Shown here: positions 7,381-14,826 of the stretch, piece after piece
Position numbering within the stretch: the stretch's first letter is position 1
Layout: the number at the start of each line of letters is the position of its first letter
NCBI GenBank assembly: GCA_016218905.1
Contig: JACRCS010000317.1
Span: 1-22,527 of the forward strand
From: Deltaproteobacteria bacterium
Lineage (GTDB): Bacteria > Desulfobacterota_C > Deferrisomatia > Deferrisomatales > JACRMM01
Reading direction: 5' to 3'
Length of the DNA stretch: 22,527 nucleotides
Translations under genes and position numbers: made by a program
The notes under the pieces: model-generated
Told to the model about the DNA's origin: nothing
Database searches by the model: none
Seen by the model: only the letters and a program-made list of their open reading frames with translations

Positions 7381-8241
7381 TCACGACCTCAGCTTCTCCT
7401 TGAAGAACGCCATCGTGCGCCCCCACGCGAGGTCCGCCGCCTCTTTGTTGTAGCGCTCGGGATTGGTGTCGTTGTTGAAGGCGTGCTTGGCTCCTTCATA
7501 GACGTGGAGCCTGTAGTCCACGCCGGCCTTCTTCAGGGCTGCCTCGTAGGACGGGATGCCCTTGTTGATGGCTTCGTCGATCCCCGCGTAGTGAAGCAGC
7601 AGGGCGGCCTTGATCTTCGGCACGTCCTCCTCGGCCGGCTGGCGGCCGTAGTAGGGGACGACGGCCGAGACGTCCGGGGAGTGGACCGCGAGCTGGTTCG
7701 CCACGGCGCCACCCCAACAGAAGCCCACGACGCCGATCTTGCCCCCGGATCGCGGATGGGCTCTTAGATACTGGACGGCGGCAAGGAAGTTCTTCGTGTT
7801 CGCCTGCGCGTCCAGTTGCCCGATGAGCTTGATGGCCTGCTCCTGCTCGGGCGGGGTGCCACCGCTTGCCGACAAGGCATCGGGCGCGAGGGCCAGGAAC
7901 CCGTCCGAGGCGATTCTGCGGGCGACGTCCTCGATGTGTGCGTTGAGCCCCCGGTTTTCGTGAACGACGAGCACGCCCGGAAGCCTCCCGGACCCCTTCG
8001 GGGCCGCGAGATAGGCGCGCATCTCGCCGGCAGCGCCGGGGTAACGGACACTTTCTCGGACCAGGCGAGGATCTTCCTTCGGGACGATTTCCGCGTAGGC
8101 CATGGCGTTCTCCAGAGAAGGCAGGAGGGCGTGCCCGGCAGCGATGCCGCCGGCCAGCAAGGAAGAGTTCTTGATGAATTGCCTCCGGTTCATGCCGCTC
8201 TGAGCACGAACCCCCCGTCGATCCCGAACGCTCTTCGTCAT
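7381..8241 (-). CDS. Dienelactone hydrolase family protein, Tat-exported
   Basis: This is a 286-residue alpha/beta hydrolase of the dienelactone hydrolase family. From the ATG at 8239-8241 (GGAGAGG about 6 nt upstream), a twin-arginine signal lies at residues 17-50: NRRQFIKNSSLLAGGIAAG, ending near AMAYA. An internal ATG at 8193, directly before NRRQF, is the alternative but has a poorer ribosome site. The catalytic set is visible: E95 in VVHENRGLN, nucleophile C175 in GFCWGG, D222 in HYAGIDEA and H253 in GAKHAFNND. Such enzymes hydrolyse lactones or related esters. Tat export of a folded hydrolase suggests a periplasmic role. It is monocistronic and convergent with the upstream operon. The actual substrate is unknown. 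Confidence 0.9.
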   Translation of the reverse strand: MTKSVRDRRGVRAQSGMNRRQFIKNSSLLAGGIAAGHALLPSLENAMAYAEIVPKEDPRLVRESVRYPGAAGEMRAYLAAPKGSGRLPGVLVVHENRGLNAHIEDVARRIASDGFLALAPDALSASGGTPPEQEQAIKLIGQLDAQANTKNFLAAVQYLRAHPRSGGKIGVVGFCWGGAVANQLAVHSPDVSAVVPYYGRQPAEEDVPKIKAALLLHYAGIDEAINKGIPSYEAALKKAGVDYRLHVYEGAKHAFNNDTNPERYNKEAADLAWGRTMAFFKEKLRS

Positions 8242-8470
8242 CCGCCGCCTCTCCTGTGTTCTGCGATTTCCGGAAAAGCAAAGAGAAAGACGACCACTCC
8301 GCGGAACTCTGCGGGACAGGAACCTACCGGTGGGTACCCCGGGTGTCAAGGAAGGCGGCAAGGCTGGAGCCCGCTTGCCCCGGGAGCTTCGCTCGGGCCG
8401 TGCCACGCCGGCTGTCACGCCTTAGGATGAGGAGGGTCCGGAGAATTCGTCCGCCTGAAAGGAGACGAGC

Positions 8471-8701
8471 ATGAGTTGGAGTTTGATCCGCACCATCCTG
8501 GCGACGTCTTGCCTGACAGTCCCGCTTTCGGCGCTGGCGCTTCCCGCCCATGGGGACGGGCCGTTCCTGCGGCCGGTGGTGACAGAGCCGAAAACGAGTG
8601 CCGAGGAGACGGGTAGGTTTCCGGAGAACGGCCGGATCGAGCGTGACGTCCGCGGAATCGCGGGGGAGAGGCCCGTGACCGAGGAGGAGGACCGCTTCTG
8701 A
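8471..8701 (+). CDS. Small secreted protein of unknown function
   Basis: A 76-residue open frame has a strong ribosome site (AAGGAG, 7 nt before ATG 8471). Its clear Sec signal peptide, SLIRTILATSCLTVPLSALA, is probably cleaved near residues 23-26. The mature part, about 50 residues, is charged and hydrophilic (PKTSAEETGRFPENGRIERD, ending VTEEEDRF) with no cysteines, so it is neither a lipoprotein nor a disulfide-rich peptide. I do not recognise the family. It stands alone, divergent from the hydrolase. Signal peptide plus Shine-Dalgarno make it a credible small gene. Its length and lack of known homology keep confidence moderate. Confidence 0.6.
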   Translation: MSWSLIRTILATSCLTVPLSALALPAHGDGPFLRPVVTEPKTSAEETGRFPENGRIERDVRGIAGERPVTEEEDRF

Positions 8702-8975
8702 CCTGGGCCGGACGGGCGTAACCCCTTCACGCCTGGCGGAGGGGTGCGCCGCCTTGACCGAATACGCCCTTGTTCCCTCGGTTCCGCGTCTGCACAGCCC
8801 CTCCGAGGTTCCTGACGCATTCTCGTCCCATGCGGCCACGTCTCCGGGCCCCCGGCAGCCGGCACGGCCGTTGCATTTTCGATCCGGACCTTGACCGGAT
8901 TTGTGGCCTTTCAGAGGGCGCACTGGAGGCGCTCGGCTCCCGCCGGAGGGGCCTCAACACGCATGGAGGCTTCGA

Positions 8976-9392
8976 ATGCGTTTCCCCGAGAGACACGGAA
9001 TCGTCTACCCTGGTCACCCGGTTGCCCTGGCCGTGCTCATCATGGCAAAGTACGACTCGCTCGATCGGGCTGTGGCTTTGGGCTACGAGTTCCCCTGCGC
9101 GCTGGAGGATGACGACATCCCAGGCACCGGCGACAGCATCGCCACGAGCTTGGCTCTGCTGAAGAGCATCGCCCGAGGCGAGGACCCGGCCAAGGCCGTC
9201 GCCCGCGCCGACCGTCTCTGGAGGCTCGGAGGAGCCGGGGGACACCTGAACGCCGTCGGCCCGGGCCAGGAGCAGGCGGAGGGGCTCAAATCCCTCTTCT
9301 TTCGCATGGTCCCGCATTGGGTGCAGCCCACGACCGCGCCGGCGCCTCCACCGATGCAGGGAGAGAGGCAGGTCGGAACGTTCGCGACTTAG
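8976..9392 (+). CDS. Hypothetical protein, 138 residues
   Basis: The start is the ATG at 8976, which has TGGAGG 6 nt upstream. A longer frame from 8901 adds an unconvincing Arg/Pro-rich leader. The protein is soluble, with an ordered-looking core of acidic and helical character (LAVLIMAKYDSLDRAVALGY, then ALEDDDIPGTGDSI and ALLKSIARGEDPAKAVARAD). Its C-terminal tail is Pro/Gln-rich and likely disordered (WVQPTTAPAPPP). I do not recognise a family. It precedes the radical SAM gene by 90 nt on the same strand and could be co-transcribed with it, but a 5-bp inverted repeat (9448-9461) lies between. Function is unknown. Confidence 0.6.
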   Translation: MRFPERHGIVYPGHPVALAVLIMAKYDSLDRAVALGYEFPCALEDDDIPGTGDSIATSLALLKSIARGEDPAKAVARADRLWRLGGAGGHLNAVGPGQEQAEGLKSLFFRMVPHWVQPTTAPAPPPMQGERQVGTFAT

Positions 9393-9482
9393 GCGGACGA
9401 GGGGGGCCGCCGCAAGGGTTCCCAAACTCGTTAGGGGGCAACTCTCTGGAGCACGAGCTCCGGGAGATCCTCACGGCTGCCC

Positions 9483-10811
9483 ATGAAGCTTACCCTCGTC
9501 AAGCCGAAGCTCGGCCACAGCGCTGACGGCTCGTACCGTGACAAGGCCGTCATGGAGCCGCTCGCGCTCGCCATCGTGGCGGCCCTCACGCCTCCGGACG
9601 TGGAGGTCGCCTTCCACGACGAGCGCGTCGAGCCCATCCCCTTCGACGCGCAGACGGACCTCGTCGCCCTCACGGTCGAGACGTTCACCGCGAAGCGGTC
9701 CTACGAGATCAGCGCCGAGTACCGGAAACGCGGCGTGCCGGTGATCCTGGGCGGCTACCATCCGACCCACCTTCCCGAAGAAGCCGGCCTCCACGCCGAC
9801 AGCGTCTATCTCGGCGACGCGGAGGACCTCTGGTCCGAGGTGATCCGGGATGCCCGGACTGGCGCGCTCCAGCCCCGCTACCGCGCTCGAACCGGCATGC
9901 TTCAGCGGGGAGTCCTTCCCCGGAGGGACATCTTCAAGGGCAAGAAATACCTGCCGATCACCCTCGTACAGTTCAGCCGAGGATGTTCCTTCGACTGTAG
10001 TTTCTGCTCGGTTAGCACCTTTTATGAGAGGACCTTCTTCCACCGTCCTGTCCGGGAAGTGATCGACGAGATCGAGAGGCAGGAGCGCTCCCTCATCCTA
10101 TTCGTCGACGACAACATCGTCATGAATCACCAGGTCGCGAAAGAGCTCTTCAGAGACCTCCCTCCGCTCGGGATCAAGTGGTTCTCCGAGGGAGACATCA
10201 ACATGAGCAACGATCGAGAGCTCATGGGCCTCATGGTGCGGAGCGGCTGCAAAGGCCATCTCATCGGCTTCGAGTCGGTGGAGGAAGCCAGCCTGAGGGC
10301 CATGAGAAAGCACCCGAACCTCTCCCGCTTCAGCCGCTACCGAGAGCAGTTGGAGGTGCTCCGTGACCACGGGCTCCTCCTCTGGGCGGCCTTCACCCTG
10401 GGCCACGAACACGATACGAAGGAGACCTTCGAACGCACCCTCGAGTTCTGCATGGAGCAGAAATTTGCCCTGGCCGACTTCAACGTCTTGATGCCGTACC
10501 CGAATACCCCCCTCTATCGCCAACTGGAGGAGGAGTGTAGACTCCTCTTCGACGGCGCGTGGTGGCTCCATCCGGATTTCCGTTTCGGGAAGTCCGCGTT
10601 CCTTCCCCACAACATGACGCCGGAAGAACTGTCCGAAGGGTGCTACCGCGCGAGGCGGGAGTACTTCAAGATCCGCAACATCGCCAGGCGCGCCTTCGAC
10701 CTGAAGACGAACATGGGCTCGTTCTTCAACGCCTGGATCTACGTCCTCGTGAACTCCCTCTCCTACAACGACGGCCTGAAGAAGCAGGACATCCTCCTCG
10801 GTGGAGGGTGA
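9483..10811 (+). CDS. B12-binding-type radical SAM protein
   Basis: This is a 442-residue two-domain enzyme. Residues 1-130 form a Rossmann-like cobalamin-binding-type domain (LALAIVAALTPPDVEVAFHD, VPVILGGYHPTHLPEEAGLH, then DSVYLGDAEDLW). The classic DxHxxG cobalamin ligand motif is not evident, which is common in radical SAM relatives. The radical SAM barrel begins around 160, with the cluster motif CSFDCSFC (C168, C172, C175) and then FVDDNIVMN and GFESVEEASLRAM. Such proteins catalyse methylations or ring rearrangements in lipid, pigment and antibiotic pathways; the family alone does not give the substrate. The ATG at 9483 has only a weak ribosome site. A DUF3617 gene follows about 20 nt downstream, in a probable operon. 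Confidence 0.88.
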   Translation: MKLTLVKPKLGHSADGSYRDKAVMEPLALAIVAALTPPDVEVAFHDERVEPIPFDAQTDLVALTVETFTAKRSYEISAEYRKRGVPVILGGYHPTHLPEEAGLHADSVYLGDAEDLWSEVIRDARTGALQPRYRARTGMLQRGVLPRRDIFKGKKYLPITLVQFSRGCSFDCSFCSVSTFYERTFFHRPVREVIDEIERQERSLILFVDDNIVMNHQVAKELFRDLPPLGIKWFSEGDINMSNDRELMGLMVRSGCKGHLIGFESVEEASLRAMRKHPNLSRFSRYREQLEVLRDHGLLLWAAFTLGHEHDTKETFERTLEFCMEQKFALADFNVLMPYPNTPLYRQLEEECRLLFDGAWWLHPDFRFGKSAFLPHNMTPEELSEGCYRARREYFKIRNIARRAFDLKTNMGSFFNAWIYVLVNSLSYNDGLKKQDILLGGG

Positions 10812-10833
10812 GGGGGACACGGAAGGAGGAATG

Positions 10834-11241
10834 ATGAAGGGAATGCTCTGGACGGTAGCCGCCCTGGCGGCGCTCCTCTCGCCGGCCGCGGCTCCGGCGG
10901 CCGCACCCAACATGCAGGAAGGCCTCTGGGAGATCACGTCGAGCATCGACATGCCGGGCATGCCGATGAAGATGCCCTCGACGACCATGAAGCACTGCTA
11001 CACGAAGGAGGACGTGAGGGAGAGCAGGACCCTTCCCGAAGGCGACAAGAACTGCAAGATGACCGACCTGAAGCAGACCGGGAACAAGGTCACGTGGAAG
11101 GTCGACTGCAAGGGCGAGGGGAGCGGCGAAGGGGAGATGGTCTACAAAGGGGATTCCTACACCGGGACGATCAAGGTGAAGGCGCAGGGGACCACCATCG
11201 TGACGCGGTATGACGCGAAGCGGGTGGGCGCCTGCCCCTGA
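10834..11241 (+). CDS. DUF3617 family periplasmic protein
   Basis: This protein of about 135 residues has a Sec signal peptide (KGMLWTVAALAALLSPAAAP, cleaved near APAAA) and a DUF3617 domain. The domain is recognised by the opening EGLWEITSSIDMPGMPMKMP, the Met/Pro-rich segment, the HCYTKEDV cysteine block and the later NCKMTDLKQTGNKVTWKVDC. Three mature-region cysteines and a C-terminal one could form disulfides. Two adjacent ATGs (10831, 10834) follow AGGAGG at 10824-10829; the second gives the better spacing and was chosen. It lies 20 nt after the radical SAM gene. DUF3617 proteins are exported and of unknown function. Confidence 0.8.
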   Translation: MKGMLWTVAALAALLSPAAAPAAAPNMQEGLWEITSSIDMPGMPMKMPSTTMKHCYTKEDVRESRTLPEGDKNCKMTDLKQTGNKVTWKVDCKGEGSGEGEMVYKGDSYTGTIKVKAQGTTIVTRYDAKRVGACP

Positions 11242-11263
11242 CTCCCGTCGCCTGGAGCCTCCG

Positions 11264-11536
11264 TCAGCCCCGCGACGCGCGCCGGCGCCGGCTCGATCGG
11301 GCCCGCCGGCACTCCTCCTCGTAGAAGCGAATGCCCATGTAGTAGCAGCACCCCTCCTGGTCGAGGTCGTTGAAGAAGGTCCGCTCCCGGCCGTCCTGGA
11401 AGGAGATCCGCACCAGGGCGGGGCCCCCTTCGAGGATCGAGGTCTTCACCTCGATCACCCTTCCGAGGCCCCAGATCCGGTACTGTTGGTGGTACACCGT
11501 GTCGCCGAGGTTCAGGTAGAGTCGTCGCCGGATCAA
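11264..11536 (-). CDS. Small DUF3553-like protein
   Basis: A 90-residue protein with TTG start at 11534-11536, overlapping the VWA gene stop by 4 nt (TTGA), with GGTGAGG upstream. LNLGDTVYHQQYRIWGLGRV followed by RISFQDGRERTF resembles the small beta-barrel DUF3553 pattern (GDxVxHxxxxxWGxGxV). FNDLDQEGCCYYMGIRFYEE follows, then an Arg/Ser-rich tail (RRARSSRRRRASRG) that could contact nucleic acid. The family label is tentative. Its position as the last gene of a coupled ATPase-VWA operon suggests it serves the same system. Confidence 0.65.
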   Translation of the reverse strand: MIRRRLYLNLGDTVYHQQYRIWGLGRVIEVKTSILEGGPALVRISFQDGRERTFFNDLDQEGCCYYMGIRFYEEECRRARSSRRRRASRG

Positions 11537-12702
11537 AGAAGGTGCCTCACCGCCCTTTCGAGTCCTTCAAGGGTCAAAGGGAACATGGGGAAGAGACCCG
11601 CCACCGTGTCGATAGTCTCATAATAGCGCCACGACGGCTCCTGAACAGGGTTGAGCCACGCCCTCTTGGGGAAGGCCTCGGCGATCATCCGGAGCCAGTC
11701 GATCCCGCGCGTGTTGCCCGTCCGGTACCGCTCGAGCGTGCCGTTGGGGACCAGGAGTTCGTACGGCGCCATGGAGGCGTCGCCCACGGCGACGAAGCAG
11801 TACTTCTTGCCGCACTCCCGCAGGACCTCTGCCGTGGGAACGAACTCGCCCTTCTGGAGGTCGGTGTAGAGGTTCTCGTAGATGCAGTTGTGGAAGTAGA
11901 AGGCCCGGAAGTCCTTGAAGTGGTTCAAGCCGTGGGCCGCCGAGAAGAGCCGCTCCGAGAGGTCTCGGTAGGGATCCATGGAGCCGCCCGAGTCCATGGC
12001 GAGGATGACCCGGACCTGGTTCTCCCGCTCCCGCGAGAAGACGAGGTCGATCTCTCCGGCATTCTTGCAGCTCCTGTCGACCGTCTCGTCGAGGTCGAGG
12101 ACCTCCTCGCCGGCCTGCCTCAGGTCGCGCAGGCGCTTGAGGGCGACGCCGATCTGCCGGACGTCCAGCGTCAGGTCGTTTCGGAGGTTGCGGTACTTGC
12201 GCGCGAAGGCCTGGAGCACCGCGCCGCCGCCCCCGCGCTCCGCGGAGAAGGAGATACCCGACGGGTGGCTCCCGCCGGCGCCGAAGGGGCTCGTGCCGCC
12301 CGTCCCGATCCAGTGCTTTCCGCCGTGGTGCGGCCCCTGCTGCTTCTCCAGGCGGTCCTCGAGCTCCCGGAGGAGCTCCTCCAGGCTCATCTGCTTCAGC
12401 TTCTCCAGCTCCTCCGGCGGGAGGCGGAGCGGCGAGAGCGGGTTCGAGAGCCAGTCGAGGATCTTCTCCTTCGTGGCGAGGTCCTCGGGGAAGGGCGCGT
12501 CCTTGAAGCAGTGGGCGAAGGCCTGATCGTAGGCGTCGTAGAAGGCGACGTCCTTGACGAGGATGCTCCGCGCGAGCGTGTAGAACTCCTGGAGGCTCGA
12601 GTGGTGCAGGTCCTTTGAGAGTGCCTGGAGGAGCGTCAGCCATTCCGTGAGGCTCACCGGCACCCCGAGCGCCTTCAGCGCGTGGAAGAAGCGGAGGAAC
12701 AT
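11533..12702 (-). CDS. VWA-domain protein, CoxE-like
   Basis: The 389-residue protein starts at the ATG 12700-12702, which shares one base with the ATPase stop (TGATG); longer frames upstream are antisense-type artefacts. The N-terminal half is helical and charged (LEKLKQMSLEELLRELEDRL), then a Gly/His-rich linker (GPHHGGKHWIGTGG, residues 123-136) and a region of about 165-225 typical of CoxE. The von Willebrand factor A domain follows, with its metal site at 237-241 reading DSGGS, where the consensus is DxSxS. VGDASMAPYELL occurs at 307-318. MoxR-VWA pairs act as chaperone-like machines that insert metal cofactors or remodel targets. Family assignment is good, target unknown. Confidence 0.85.
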   Translation of the reverse strand: MFLRFFHALKALGVPVSLTEWLTLLQALSKDLHHSSLQEFYTLARSILVKDVAFYDAYDQAFAHCFKDAPFPEDLATKEKILDWLSNPLSPLRLPPEELEKLKQMSLEELLRELEDRLEKQQGPHHGGKHWIGTGGTSPFGAGGSHPSGISFSAERGGGGAVLQAFARKYRNLRNDLTLDVRQIGVALKRLRDLRQAGEEVLDLDETVDRSCKNAGEIDLVFSRERENQVRVILAMDSGGSMDPYRDLSERLFSAAHGLNHFKDFRAFYFHNCIYENLYTDLQKGEFVPTAEVLRECGKKYCFVAVGDASMAPYELLVPNGTLERYRTGNTRGIDWLRMIAEAFPKRAWLNPVQEPSWRYYETIDTVAGLFPMFPLTLEGLERAVRHLL

Positions 12703-13574
12703 CAGCGGAAGAAGCGCCGGCCTGCGGTGCGGGGATCGGCGGTCCGGGCGCCGACGCGCGCGAGGGTGTCGGTGTCCTCCTGCATCTTTACGAGCGCGCC
12801 GAGGAAGGGCACGCCCTGGAACCCCTGCGCCTCGTCCCCCGGAAGCTTGGCGCCGCTCGCCAGGAGCGCCCGGATCCAATCGATGAGCTCGGAGGTGGAG
12901 GGCCGCTTCCGCAGCCCGGCCACGTCGCGCAGCTCGTAGAAGACCTTGAGCGCCCGGCGCAGGAGGTGCTCGTCGAGCTCCGGGAAGTGGACCGCGACGA
13001 TGGCGCGCATCTGCTCCTCGTCGGGAAAGTCGATGTAGTGGAAGACGCACCGGCGCAGAAACGCGTCGGGGAGCTCCTTCTCCGCGTTTGACGTGATGAT
13101 CACCAGGGGCCGATGGACCGCCTTCACCCACTCGTCGGTCTCCAAGACGTGGAACGCCATCTCGTCGAGCTCGTAGAGGAGGTCGTTCGGGAACTCGATG
13201 TCGGCCTTGTCGATCTCGTCGATCAGGAGGATCCGCTGCTCCGCGCTCCCGAAGGCGCGGCCCAGGGGGCCCAGCTTGATGTAGCGCTTGATGTCGCGAA
13301 CGTCCCCATCGCCGAAGCGGGCGTCGTTGAGCCGCTGGACGGTGTCGTAGGTGTAGAGGCCGTCCTTGGCCTTCGTCGTGGACTTTACGTTCCAGACGAT
13401 CAGCTCCATCCCGAGCGCCTTGGCGATGTGGTGCGCGAGGAGCGTCTTGCCCGTGCCCGGCTCACCCCTGAGCAGGAGCGGGCGCTGGAGCACGGCCGCC
13501 ACATTGACCGCGTCCTGGAGGGGCTTGGCGGCGATGTATCCTTCCGTCCCCCGAAACTGGTGGAAGTCCTGCAT
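12702..13574 (-). CDS. MoxR-type AAA+ ATPase (CoxD-like)
   Basis: A 290-residue AAA+ ATPase. Walker A is GEPGTGKT (37-44), Walker B LLIDEIDK (116-123), sensor-1 region is VIITSNAEKELPDAFLRRC with N163 and likely arginine finger R174/R175. The lid domain is C-terminal, around 185-290. ATG at 13572-13574 follows AGAGGA. Its stop overlaps the VWA start by one base, so the two are translated together. MoxR/CoxD ATPases use ATP hydrolysis, with a VWA partner, to mature or remodel enzymes, for example in copper/sulfur insertion at CO dehydrogenase. No CO dehydrogenase or methanol dehydrogenase gene is present, so the client is unknown; the radical SAM gene upstream is one candidate. Confidence 0.93.
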   Translation of the reverse strand: MQDFHQFRGTEGYIAAKPLQDAVNVAAVLQRPLLLRGEPGTGKTLLAHHIAKALGMELIVWNVKSTTKAKDGLYTYDTVQRLNDARFGDGDVRDIKRYIKLGPLGRAFGSAEQRILLIDEIDKADIEFPNDLLYELDEMAFHVLETDEWVKAVHRPLVIITSNAEKELPDAFLRRCVFHYIDFPDEEQMRAIVAVHFPELDEHLLRRALKVFYELRDVAGLRKRPSTSELIDWIRALLASGAKLPGDEAQGFQGVPFLGALVKMQEDTDTLARVGARTADPRTAGRRFFR

Positions 13575-13598
13575 CGAAGTTCCTCTTGAGTGGAAAGA

Positions 13599-13680
13599 GT
13601 GAGATTGAGCGTCAGGTTGAGGTTGAGGACTGCAGGTCTCGGGTTCTCACCCTCAACCTTGACCTTAACCTCAGCCTCAC
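13599..13680. repeat. Long imperfect inverted repeat with TTGAGG units
   Basis: Arms at 13599-13628 and 13651-13680, each 30 nt, are complementary at 23 positions around a 22-nt loop (13629-13650). Both arms are built from near-repeats of GGTTGAG/GGTTAAG/GGTCAAG. The right arm ends at the first base of the reverse-strand stop codon of the radical SAM gene. It sits between that gene and the ATPase on the same strand, so it could be an attenuating or RNA-processing hairpin, or a dispersed-repeat copy. Confidence 0.75.
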
Positions 13681-14567
13681 TAGAGGGCCCGAAAGGCCTC
13701 GGGGCGCAGCGGCACCCGGCCCCTCAGCGCCTCGTCGAGGAGCTTGAGGTTCGCCTGCTTCTCCTCGGGCATTTTAACCCGGAGGGGCACGTAGTTGGAG
13801 GCGTGATTCGCCATGAACTGGCCGCCGCTCATCTCGGTGGCCGCGAGCATCTCCCGCAGCTCCCGGAGGTACTCGAGCGCGGTCGGAACGGGGTGCGTTC
13901 CGTCGGCGGCGAGCCGCGCGAGCTCGGTCCCCTCGCACACCATGACTGAAAGCGCGCCCACGTAGTCCGGGTCCATGGCGGTCAGGACCCGCCCGGTCTC
14001 GCGGGCGTGAATAAGGCTGCGGCCGCGCGGTGCGGCGCCGAGGAGGACGGTGGCCGAGACGGCGAGTCCGGCTGCCTTGAGCCTCCTGCCCGCCTCCACC
14101 AACTGCCCGGCAGTCGAGTCCTTGCGGATGTACGAGAGCGTCTCGTCGTCTCCACTCTCGACGCCCAGATAGACGATTCCCAGGCCCTGCTCTCGAAGCC
14201 ACCGCAGGTCCTCGTCGGTCTTCTTGCGGACTGAGCGTCCGGTAGCGTAGACGCCGACGCGCTCGACCCACGGCAGCCGCTCGCGGATGGCGGGCAGGAG
14301 CCACTGCCAGTGCTTCACCGGCATGATGAGGGCGTCGCCGTCGGCGACGAAGAGGCGCGAGATGCCGCGGTAGACCCGGGCCGCCTTGACGAGGTCTGCC
14401 TCGACGATCCCGCGATCCTTGATACGAAACCGCTTGTCCTTGTAGCTGACGCAGAAGGTGCACCGGTTGTGCGAGCAGCCGACCGTCGCCTGAAGGATGA
14501 TGGAGCGGGCTTCGCTGGGCGGCCGATAGATCGAGCCCTCGTAATCCAGCGAATCTGAAAACCTCAT
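13680..14567 (-). CDS. Radical SAM protein (Elp3/MiaB-like fold) with CX4CX2C motif
   Basis: A 295-residue radical SAM protein. The cluster-binding cysteines are C31, C36 and C39 in TVGCSHNRCTFCVSYKDKRF. The spacing is CX4CX2C, one residue longer than canonical CX3CX2C. FVADGDALIMP, YATGRSVRKK, YLGVESGDDETLSYIRKD and VSATVLLGAAPRGR are barrel motifs shared with Elp3/MiaB-like relatives; ESGDDE is the usual SAM-contact element. No B12 or SPASM domain is present. ATG at 14565-14567 has AGAGGA about 7 nt upstream. It leads an operon with the MoxR/VWA pair, separated by the 13599-13680 hairpin. The substrate is unknown. Confidence 0.87.
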   Translation of the reverse strand: MRFSDSLDYEGSIYRPPSEARSIILQATVGCSHNRCTFCVSYKDKRFRIKDRGIVEADLVKAARVYRGISRLFVADGDALIMPVKHWQWLLPAIRERLPWVERVGVYATGRSVRKKTDEDLRWLREQGLGIVYLGVESGDDETLSYIRKDSTAGQLVEAGRRLKAAGLAVSATVLLGAAPRGRSLIHARETGRVLTAMDPDYVGALSVMVCEGTELARLAADGTHPVPTALEYLRELREMLAATEMSGGQFMANHASNYVPLRVKMPEEKQANLKLLDEALRGRVPLRPEAFRAL

Positions 14568-14639
14568 GAAATTCCTCTGTTAGAGCTTCAGGGAGCCTCC
14601 CTGTGTAGCACAGACCTCGCGTTCCGGCAAGCGCGAGAG

Positions 14640-14666
14640 CCCCCGAGTGCGGGAGCGCACTGGGGG
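14640..14666. promoter_or_regulatory. Bulged 11-bp hairpin in divergent promoter gap
   Basis: Arms 14640-14651 (c-cccc-g-agtgcg) and 14656-14666 (cgcact-ggggg) pair over 11 bp with a single bulged G (14645) and a GGAG loop. It lies between the divergently transcribed radical SAM (14567) and histidine kinase (14827) genes. A regulator site, leader hairpin or insulating terminator are all possible. Confidence 0.45.
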
Positions 14667-14826
14667 TAGAGCCTGGCTCAAGTCGTCCGGGAGTTTGCAC
14701 GAAGAGGAGGAGGCCGTAACCGGGCTCCCCTCCTCGGGGGCATCGACCCCGCGGGCCGGCCGCGAGGGCGAAGAGACAGCCGGGTGAGGCCAAGCACGAG
14801 GCGCAGAGGTTCGCTGGGGAAGTCGA

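Noticed and set aside
8242..8418. N-terminal extension of the dienelactone hydrolase frame
   Set aside because: The added 59 residues are Arg/Ser-rich, lie before a better ribosome site at 8241 and would bury the Tat signal.
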